Positions 42,846 through 48,309 of a DNA stretch of 48,309 bases are shown here, in pieces. Origin of the DNA: Opitutia bacterium (GTDB taxonomy: Bacteria; Verrucomicrobiota; Verrucomicrobiia; Opitutales; Opitutaceae). The stretch spans positions 8,416 to 56,724 of the forward strand of contig PLMW01000077.1 of the NCBI GenBank assembly GCA_003142615.1, in the 5' to 3' direction. Positions within the stretch are counted from its first letter, which is position 1, and every line of letters starts with the position of its first letter. The notes under the pieces are model-generated. The model saw only the letters and a list, made by a program, of their open reading frames with translations. It was not told the DNA's origin and ran no database searches. A program made the position numbers and the translations under genes.

Positions 42846-42869
42846 AACCTTGCCCGCTCTGTAATCGTC
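42846..42869 (+). promoter_or_regulatory. Candidate ECF sigma promoter of the cnrYXH-like operon
   Basis: AACC (42846-42849) and CGTC (42866-42869) are separated by exactly 16 bases, the classic ECF pattern (AAC at -35, CGT at -10). Transcription would start near 42875, about 35 bases before the first gene. If correct, the ECF factor at 43730 would control its own operon. Confidence 0.45.
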
Positions 42870-42909
42870 TCCGCCCCGGCGAAGGCGGCGCAGGGTGGCA
42901 AATATCATC

Positions 42910-43251
42910 ATGCATCCTCCATCCGATCCGCTTGATCCCCTGCTCGACCGCTGGCGTGAAACCCCGGAGCCGCCGCCGTACATGGCGGCCGAGGTCTGGC
43001 GTCGCATCGCCGCCGTCGAAAACCGTGTTGAACGGCCCGGTCTCTTCGCCCGTATGGAGGCCGCCTTTGCACGGCCTTCGTTCGTCGTCGCTTTTGTCGC
43101 GGCGTGCATGCTGCTTGGCCTTTTCCTCGCCGAGATGCGCCTCTCGCGGTTGCATGCCGAGCGCGGGGTGCAGATTGCCCAGAGCTATCTTCGCCTGATC
43201 GATCCCTTGATGGATGCAACCGCGGTCAAAGTCGCCGCCCGCCGCCCATGA
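42910..43251 (+). CDS. Anti-sigma-like (CnrY-type) single-span protein
   Basis: A 113-residue protein with one predicted transmembrane helix (FVVAFVAACMLLGLFLAEM, about 59-77). I start at the ATG at 42910, with AGGGTGG upstream; GTG at 42895 is an alternative. The cytoplasmic N-terminal 50 residues are charged and Pro-rich (LDPLLDRWRETPEPPPYMAA), as in short ECF anti-sigma factors, and the periplasmic tail has RLHAERGVQIAQSYLRLIDP. It overlaps the sensor gene by four bases. By position it would hold the ECF factor inactive. Confidence 0.6.
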   Translation: MHPPSDPLDPLLDRWRETPEPPPYMAAEVWRRIAAVENRVERPGLFARMEAAFARPSFVVAFVAACMLLGLFLAEMRLSRLHAERGVQIAQSYLRLIDPLMDATAVKVAARRP

Positions 43252-43706
43252 AACGCATCCTGTTTACCATTCTCCTCGGGCTCGTATCCGGCGTGCTGGC
43301 GCACGTGGGCTGGTTCATGTCGCAGCGGCCATGCAGCACGAACAATCTCGATTGCCAGCTCGACTGGATGAAGACCGAGCTGAAGCTTTCCGACGAGCAA
43401 TTTGCCCGCATCAAGACCATTCACGAGCAATCAAGCCCCCGCCTGCTGGCGCTGGCAGCCCAGGTGGTGCACATGCGCGATGAGTACGACGCCTTCGAGC
43501 GTGAGCGGACGACTTCGGGACAGGTCGACTTCATCGAGTTCGCCCATTTTGTCGAGCAGCGTCGCGTCGTCGACCGCGAGTGCCTCACCTCCACCCAGCA
43601 ACTGGTCGCCGACGCCTCCCGCGTGATGACGACGCAGCAGCGCGAGCGCTATCTCGGCCTGCTTGGCCCTGTGCTCACGGCCGACGGTCGTTCCTTCCTG
43701 AATTAA
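43248..43706 (+). CDS. CnrX-like periplasmic metal sensor
   Basis: A 152-residue membrane-anchored or exported protein. N-terminal helix RILFTILLGLVSGVLAHVGW, then a cysteine pair (RPCSTNNLDCQLDWMKTELK) and a four-helix hairpin domain: LSDEQFARIKTIHEQSSPRL, VVHMRDEYDAFERERTTSGQ, and TTQQRERYLGLLGPVLTADG. The pattern fits the CnrX/Spy-like heavy-metal sensor family, which changes shape on Ni/Co or other metal and releases the anti-sigma. Only two histidines lie in the sensing part, so metal specificity is uncertain. It overlaps the anti-sigma gene. Confidence 0.75.
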   Translation: MKRILFTILLGLVSGVLAHVGWFMSQRPCSTNNLDCQLDWMKTELKLSDEQFARIKTIHEQSSPRLLALAAQVVHMRDEYDAFERERTTSGQVDFIEFAHFVEQRRVVDRECLTSTQQLVADASRVMTTQQRERYLGLLGPVLTADGRSFLN

Positions 43707-43729
43707 GGTCCACCCCCGCGGGTCATCCC

Positions 43730-44326
43730 GTGAATTCCGAACCTGCCAGCGATCTGGTCTGTCTGCAGGCTTTACAGCAGGGCCGGGATACCGCGCTCAA
43801 CCAGTTGATCACGCGCTGGCAGCGGCCGTTGTTCGCCTTCGCCTGGCGCTATGTGCAAAACACGACCGACGCGCATGACCTCGTCGCCGAGACGTTCGTG
43901 CGGCTCCATCAGCAACGCTCACGGCTTCGGCCCGACACAAAGGTTTCCGCCTGGCTCTTCACCACGCTTTCCAATCTCTGCCACAATTACTACCGCTGGC
44001 GGCGACGCCATCCCAGTGTGAGCCTGGACGCGCCGATTGATGATGCTGAGACCTCCGCACACGAAGCCGTGCCGTCCGACGCCCCTTTGCCTAACGTTGC
44101 CTTGGAGCATGACGAAGCCTTCGCCGCCGTCCGTGCCGCCGTTGAGCGTCTGCCGCACGACCTGAAGACCACGATTCTACTCCACCACTTCGAGCGGCTT
44201 TCCTACCGCGAGATCGGCGCAATCACCGGCTGCTCGGAACGCGGGGTGGAAACCCGCCTGTATCGTGCGCGGCAGCGTCTTCGCGAGGAACTGGCCGGCT
44301 TCATGCACGAAACCGTGGAGTCCTGA
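43730..44326 (+). CDS. ECF sigma factor
   Basis: A 198-residue group 4 (ECF) sigma factor starting with GTG at 43730. Region 2 includes FAWRYVQNTTDAHDLVAETF and VRLHQQRSRLRPDTKVSAWL; region 4 has LPHDLKTTILLHHFERLSYR and EIGAITGCSERGVETRLYRA. It lacks region 3, as expected. It follows the anti-sigma and CnrX-like genes, 23 bases after the sensor, the cnrYXH order. It would drive metal-response genes, possibly including the efflux operon at the left end of the window, but that is inferred. Confidence 0.92.
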   Translation: MNSEPASDLVCLQALQQGRDTALNQLITRWQRPLFAFAWRYVQNTTDAHDLVAETFVRLHQQRSRLRPDTKVSAWLFTTLSNLCHNYYRWRRRHPSVSLDAPIDDAETSAHEAVPSDAPLPNVALEHDEAFAAVRAAVERLPHDLKTTILLHHFERLSYREIGAITGCSERGVETRLYRARQRLREELAGFMHETVES

Positions 44327-44388
44327 GTCATTCTTTGGCGCGCCTCCGGGTGCGGCCCGCGATTGTTGTCAGTCCGCGTTAAAAATAG

Positions 44389-44415
44389 CCATGACACCAG
44401 GGTGCCATGGTTTTT
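44389..44415. terminator. Bidirectional Rho-independent terminator
   Basis: CCATGACACC and GGTGCCATGG form a stem with one mismatch around a short loop. It is followed by TTTTT on the + strand and by ATTTTT on the minus strand. It lies between the convergent ECF sigma gene and the TonB_C-type gene. Confidence 0.8.
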
Positions 44416-44441
44416 CTGTATTTTAGCCGATCGATCGTCCT

Positions 44442-45170
44442 CTAGCTATCGGGACCAAAACTGAACACCTGGGTCGCCTTGACGAGCACGGGGCGGCCAT
44501 TGCGTGTCGGTGGCTCAAATTTCCACTGGCGCAAGGCCATGACTGCCAATGCGGTCAGTTCGCTGTCGTCCTTTATCGATACCGCCGGCATCCGGACCGT
44601 ACCGGTCTCATCAATGTAGAAATCAATCGTTACCTTGCCCTTCACGCCTTTGGCGGCCAGCTTGCTAGAATAATTAGGCGTAACGGTGACCACCGGCGTG
44701 GGAATCCGGTCCAACTCCCGCAAGGAACAGGGTCGATACTTGTAATTGCCTTCGGTCAATCGCAGAAACAGCGCCTCCATCTGTTCATCCAAACTCGCGG
44801 TGCTCACCACGACTCCCTTGGCCTCATAGGAGAAGATAAGCTCGATGGTGGTGCCGACCGGCTCGCCCCGCCACCGTGCCGGCTCGAATTTCCACTGTTT
44901 GATGGCTGACACGGCTGCGTCTGCGAACTCCGGCAGGGTATAGCCAACCACCAGCCATTCCACGAGCTTGCCCGTCGCATCCGTGTTGATAGCCACGCGC
45001 GCCTCTCCTGTCCCCACGGCCAATTGCTGGAGACGATAAGGGAAAATGGGATTCACCGTCTGCAGGATGCTCACAGACTGCCATTCAGGCTGAGGTTGCA
45101 TAAACTGCGCGAAGGTTGTTCCCGCCATGAGCAGTCCGCCGCAGACAATCCAGATGAAACGGGTCTTCAT
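44442..45170 (-). CDS. Secreted protein with two TonB C-terminal-like domains
   Basis: A 242-residue protein with start at the ATG at 45170. The signal peptide is RFIWIVCGGLLMAGTTFAQF. Two TonB_C-like domains follow: about 40-115 (VARVAINTDATGK-type: GEARVAINTDATGKLVEWLV, SAIKQWKFEPARWRGEPVGT) and about 165-240 (GKVTIDFYIDETGTVRMPAV, ALRQWKFEPPTRNGRPVLVK). Real TonB has a cytoplasmic anchor and Pro-rich linker; here neither is seen. Such proteins are frequent in Verrucomicrobia, and the function is unknown. It is convergent with the sigma gene. Confidence 0.8.
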   Translation of the reverse strand: MKTRFIWIVCGGLLMAGTTFAQFMQPQPEWQSVSILQTVNPIFPYRLQQLAVGTGEARVAINTDATGKLVEWLVVGYTLPEFADAAVSAIKQWKFEPARWRGEPVGTTIELIFSYEAKGVVVSTASLDEQMEALFLRLTEGNYKYRPCSLRELDRIPTPVVTVTPNYSSKLAAKGVKGKVTIDFYIDETGTVRMPAVSIKDDSELTALAVMALRQWKFEPPTRNGRPVLVKATQVFSFGPDS

Positions 45171-45431
45171 AAGATAAGTGGTACGATGAATATAACACCA
45201 CTCCGGCAGGAAGCCCTTCAAACTCCCGGGTGGTTCCAGCAGGATTTCCCCGCTGATCAGCCAGATCAATTCAATATCCCTAACCTGTTGCTTGGGAATA
45301 TGATGACCCTATGACAAGCGGTGCCTGCGGCGAAGACAGGTGGCGGTGTGCGGGATTTCCTGTTGCCTAGGAATCGACCCGCCCGCAAGGCTCAGCGGCT
45401 GCCTGCCCCGGAAACTCTGATCCTCATTGCC

Positions 45432-46475
45432 ATGCCCAGACCTGTTACACTCTTCACCGGCCAGTGGGCCGACCTTCCCTTGGCCAAACTTGCCTCGCTC
45501 GGGAAACGGATGGGTTATGACGGCCTCGAACTCGCCTGCTGGGGTGACCATTTCGACGTCGACCAAGCCGCCACCTCCAAAAAATACTGCCAGGAGAAAT
45601 GGCAGCTTCTTGCCGACCATGGTCTGACCTGCTACGCGATCTCAAACCACCTGGTCGGCCAGGCCATCTGCGATCGCATCGATGAACGGCATCAGGCCAC
45701 CCTCCCCCCCGATGTGTGGGGTGACGGAGATCCCGAGGGTGTGCGCCAACGTGCCGCAAGAAAATTGATTCTCACGGCGAAGGCCGCGCGGAATTTCTTT
45801 GCCCTCAAACCCCGCCGGAAAGGCGGAAATCATCACCCGGCGGTTGTCAATGGCTTCACGGGCTCAAGCATCTGGCATTCGATCTATCCCTTCCCGCCGA
45901 CATCGCAGGATTATTGGGACAAGGGGTTCCAGGATTTTGCCCGGCGTTTCGGCCCCATCCTCGCCGAGTTTGAAAAGGTCAACGTCAACTTTGCCCTCGA
46001 GGTGCATCCGACCGAGATCGCCTTTGATATCGCTTCGGCCCAGCGCGCCGTGGCGGCGGTGAAAAACCACCGGCGCTTCGGTTTCAACTACGATCCCTCA
46101 CACCTCGGTTACCAGGGCGTCGACTACGTGAAGTTTATCCGGGTATTCGGCGACCGCATCTATCATGTGCACATGAAGGATGTGTGGTGGGGCCACGGCG
46201 ACGGCACGGTGGGTGTGTTCGGCGGTCACGCGAGTTTCGGTGATGCGCGCCGCCATTGGGATTTCCGCTCGCTCGGCCGCGGTGACATCCGCTTTGAGGA
46301 TATTATCGTCGCGCTCAATGATGTCGGGTATCGCGGCCCGCTCTCCGTCGAATGGGAGGACATCCGCATGGACCGTGTGCACGGCGCCACCGAAGCGGCG
46401 GCCTTCGTCCACCAACTCGACTTCCCCCGCAGCGCCGTTGCCTTCGACGCCGCGTTCGACAAGAAAAACCGGTAG
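45432..46475 (+). CDS. TIM-barrel sugar phosphate isomerase/epimerase-like protein
   Basis: A 347-residue member of the xylose-isomerase-like TIM-barrel family. I start at the ATG at 45432 ([20 protein letters not shown]). Motifs: [23 protein letters not shown]-like strand, [60 protein letters not shown] and [17 protein letters not shown]. Metal-binding Glu, Asp and His positions typical of the family are present. Substrate is unknown; the gene is 73 bases before a Gfo/Idh/MocA oxidoreductase, a common pair in sugar or inositol modification. Confidence 0.88.
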   Translation: MPRPVTLFTGQWADLPLAKLASLGKRMGYDGLELACWGDHFDVDQAATSKKYCQEKWQLLADHGLTCYAISNHLVGQAICDRIDERHQATLPPDVWGDGDPEGVRQRAARKLILTAKAARNFFALKPRRKGGNHHPAVVNGFTGSSIWHSIYPFPPTSQDYWDKGFQDFARRFGPILAEFEKVNVNFALEVHPTEIAFDIASAQRAVAAVKNHRRFGFNYDPSHLGYQGVDYVKFIRVFGDRIYHVHMKDVWWGHGDGTVGVFGGHASFGDARRHWDFRSLGRGDIRFEDIIVALNDVGYRGPLSVEWEDIRMDRVHGATEAAAFVHQLDFPRSAVAFDAAFDKKNR

Positions 46476-46548
46476 CCCAGTGGGGCGGAGGACAGGTATC
46501 GTTCTGCCGGACATCATTCCCGTCCCTTGACTCTCACGCCCTGCTCCC

Positions 46549-47706
46549 ATGCATAGAAAACTACGTTTCGGTATGATCGGCGGCGGCCGCGGTGCGTTCA
46601 TCGGCGCCGTGCACCGCCTCGCGGCTGTCATGGATGGCAAGGCGGAGCTCGTGGCCGGCGCCTTCTCGGCCGACCCGGCACGTTCCCTGGCGTCCGGCGC
46701 CGATTTGTTCGTCGATCCTGCGCGTGTCTATGGCAGCTACGCCGAGATGGCCGGGGTTGAGGCCGGAATGCCCGCGAACCAGCGGCTCGATTTCGTCATC
46801 ATTGTCACGCCCAACCACCAACATTTTCCACCCGCCAGGCTCTTCCTTGAAAAAGGCTTCAACGTCGTCCTCGACAAGCCCGCGACCTTCAACCTTCAGG
46901 AGGCGCTCAAACTTCGCCGGATCGTCCGGAGATCGGGAAAGGTTCTCGTGCTCACCCATAACTACACCGGCAACGTCATGGTGAAGCAGGCGCGCCATCT
47001 TGTGCGGCGCGGCGGGCTTGGCGCCATCCGCAAGGTCGTGGTCGAATACTCGCAGGGCTGGCTGCATGGCTACCTTGAGGGCACCGGTCAGAAACAGGCC
47101 GCGTGGCGCACCGATCCGCGGCGTAGCGGCGCCGCCGGCTGCATCGGCGACCTCGGCACGCACGCCGAGAATCTCGCCCGCTACATCACCGGACTGCCGA
47201 TCGATTCACTGTGCGCCGACCTCACTATTTTCGTGCCGGGACGTAAGCTGGACGATGACGGCAACATCCTCCTCCGTTTCAAGGGCGGCGCCAAGGGGGT
47301 GCTGCATGCGTCGCAAATCTGCAGCGGCGAGGAAAACAATCTCAACATCCGCGTCTACGGCACCAAGGCCGGCCTCGAGTGGCACCAGGAGCACCCGAAC
47401 GAACTTATTGTGAAATATCCCGACCAGCCCCGGCAGGTTTTCCGCCGCGGCAACGGCTACCTGTGGGCGCAGGCGCGAAAGTTCACCCGCGTCCCCTCCG
47501 GCCACCCCGAGGGTTATCTCGAGGCATTCGGCAACATCTATTGCGAGGCCTTCCGGGCCATCGCGGCCGAGGTCGCAGGCAAACCGCTCCCGCCGGACCT
47601 CGATTATCCCACGATTGACGACGGTGTCATCGGCATGGCCTTCATTGAAGCGGCGGTGAAAAGCGCCCGGCTCGGCGCGAAATGGGTGAAGCTTCCGAAG
47701 CTGTAA
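46549..47706 (+). CDS. Gfo/Idh/MocA-family oxidoreductase
   Basis: A 385-residue NAD(P)-dependent oxidoreductase. The nucleotide site is LRFGMIGGGRGAFIGAVHRL. The central catalytic region has NVVLDKPATFNLQEALKLRR (the EKP-like motif, here DKP) and VLVLTHNYTGNVMVKQARHL, then GAAGCIGDLGTHAENLARYI with the conserved GDxGxH. The C-terminal part is the usual alpha/beta fold. It follows the isomerase-like gene, and the pair probably oxidises and rearranges a sugar or cyclitol. The gene ends 16 bases before the convergent xseA. Confidence 0.9.
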   Translation: MHRKLRFGMIGGGRGAFIGAVHRLAAVMDGKAELVAGAFSADPARSLASGADLFVDPARVYGSYAEMAGVEAGMPANQRLDFVIIVTPNHQHFPPARLFLEKGFNVVLDKPATFNLQEALKLRRIVRRSGKVLVLTHNYTGNVMVKQARHLVRRGGLGAIRKVVVEYSQGWLHGYLEGTGQKQAAWRTDPRRSGAAGCIGDLGTHAENLARYITGLPIDSLCADLTIFVPGRKLDDDGNILLRFKGGAKGVLHASQICSGEENNLNIRVYGTKAGLEWHQEHPNELIVKYPDQPRQVFRRGNGYLWAQARKFTRVPSGHPEGYLEAFGNIYCEAFRAIAAEVAGKPLPPDLDYPTIDDGVIGMAFIEAAVKSARLGAKWVKLPKL

Positions 47707-47722
47707 ACGGTCGCGGCGCGCC

Positions 47723-48309
47723 TTATTCGGCACGCACCGTCACGCTGCCGTCGGCGAACTCGTTTGCGAGCCGCTGACCGGATTTCACCGCCGCCCGCCG
47801 CGGGACCGGCCGCCCGTGTTCGTCGCGCACGATTACGAAACCACGGTGGAGGACCGACCGCGGACTCGCCGCCTGCAACCGTTTCCACAGTGCCAGCAGC
47901 CGGTGGGATTCCAAACTGATCCGGGGCGCGGGAGAACAGGCGCGGTAACGCCCGGCCAGGGTCGTGAATCCCTGGCGCTGCACCTGCACGGCGGCGCGCA
48001 CGGCGGCGGCGATCCGGTTGGAGAGGTCGTCGAGCCGCAAATGGTTTTGTTCGACGAGCGCTTGGGGTGAGAGCAGACGCAGCCGGCTGCGGGCGTGATC
48101 GAGCCGTTCGCGGGCGCGCCCAAGGGTGTGCTCGAGTGCCTCGTCCATTCCGTCCGCGGCCCGTGCCGCCCGCTCGAGACAGGCGACGAAGTTGCTGGAG
48201 ATTAATTCCGCCGCGGCGCTTGGCGTCTCGGCGCGCACATCGGCCGCAAAGTCGCACAGGGTGAAGTCGATCTCATGCCCCACCGCCGAAATGACCGGCA
48301 GCGGACATG
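47723..48309 (-). CDS. xseA: Exonuclease VII large subunit, 3' part
   Basis: The C-terminal 195 residues of XseA; the start lies beyond the right edge (complete codons from 48307). It begins [20 protein letters not shown], the conserved catalytic region, and continues into the long coiled-coil part ([20 protein letters not shown]) and the C-terminal module [20 protein letters not shown]. With XseB it degrades single-stranded DNA to acid-soluble oligomers. It is convergent with the Gfo/Idh/MocA gene. Confidence 0.92.
   Translation of the reverse strand, partial: CPLPVISAVGHEIDFTLCDFAADVRAETPSAAAELISSNFVACLERAARAADGMDEALEHTLGRARERLDHARSRLRLLSPQALVEQNHLRLDDLSNRIAAAVRAAVQVQRQGFTTLAGRYRACSPAPRISLESHRLLALWKRLQAASPRSVLHRGFVIVRDEHGRPVPRRAAVKSGQRLANEFADGSVTVRAE

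Noticed and set aside
42374-42901. 175-codon minus-strand frame between namZ and the anti-sigma-like gene
   Set aside because: Composition is shadow-like, and it overlaps the end of namZ in antisense.
1-48309. CRISPR arrays, tRNA or rRNA genes
   Set aside because: No regularly spaced repeats and no tRNA- or rRNA-like sequence were seen on reading through the window.

Overview
The window is high-G+C bacterial DNA with densely packed genes. It best fits a member of the Verrucomicrobiota, probably Opitutaceae-like. The main evidence is a complete bacterial microcompartment (BMC) locus of the Planctomycetes/Verrucomicrobia (PVM) type, used for L-fucose/L-rhamnose breakdown through lactaldehyde. 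Supporting evidence is LL-diaminopimelate aminotransferase (DapL), a monomeric B12-dependent ribonucleotide reductase, an L-fucose-isomerase-like enzyme, an isomerase/oxidoreductase pair, and short repeats placed directly in front of start codons. The assignment is inferred from gene content; no rRNA or tRNA gene was seen.

Layout. (1) 1-9187, + strand: a heavy-metal (probably Cu/Ag) efflux operon. It holds a Cys-rich secreted peptide cut by the window edge, a DUF3347-like protein, CusC, CusB and CusA, then a secreted Met/His/Cys-containing protein, a four-helix membrane protein and a secreted CBM9-like/PKD protein. (2) 9251-16886, - strand: the BMC operon, in transcription order pduL, two BMC-H, ackA, a third BMC-H, BMC-P, pduP-type aldehyde dehydrogenase, BMC-P, BMC-P, class II aldolase and a ketopantoate-reductase-like gene. 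A DeoR regulator is divergent (16986-17768). The operon ends at a perfect 27-bp inverted repeat. (3) 17769-18482: a 0.7-kb stretch, partly AT-richer than its surroundings, with no secure gene. (4) 18483-28021: panC, dapL, a four-gene Mla-type lipid transport operon (MlaE-MlaF-MlaD-lipoprotein), a HAD phosphatase, a tiny protein with four CxxCxGxG motifs, and recD2. (5) 28049-30216: modABC. (6) 30305-35613: a pRiA4b ORF-3-like protein, a GYF-like membrane protein, a SpoU-family methyltransferase, rlmM and nrdJ. (7) 35614-39702: a regulatory intergenic region, an AraC regulator divergent from the fucose-isomerase-like gene, and a small HTH protein. (8) 39802-42483: glycerate kinase and a NamZ-type muramidase. 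(9) 42895-44326: an anti-sigma-like protein, a CnrX-like sensor and an ECF sigma factor, arranged as in cnrYXH, with a candidate autoregulatory ECF promoter. (10) 44442-48309: a secreted double TonB_C protein, a sugar isomerase/epimerase, a Gfo/Idh/MocA oxidoreductase and the 3' part of xseA.

How the genes work together. Fuculose-1-P or rhamnulose-1-P made outside the shell would be cleaved by the aldolase to lactaldehyde. PduP would oxidise lactaldehyde to lactyl-CoA, PduL would convert that to lactyl-phosphate, and AckA would recover ATP and release lactate, all within a shell of three BMC-H and three BMC-P types. The fucose-isomerase-like gene at 37418 may feed this pathway under AraC control. 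No sugar kinase and no obvious alcohol dehydrogenase for cofactor recycling are present; the PanE-like dehydrogenase that closes the operon is the only redox candidate. PanC and PanE-like also make pantothenate, the CoA precursor, so a biosynthetic reading of PanE is equally possible.

The best candidates for under-described biology are the BMC-H trio with three different pore motifs, the PanE-like dehydrogenase in a BMC operon, the cnrYXH-like switch, the secreted accessory proteins of the efflux operon, and the repeats that abut or enter coding starts.
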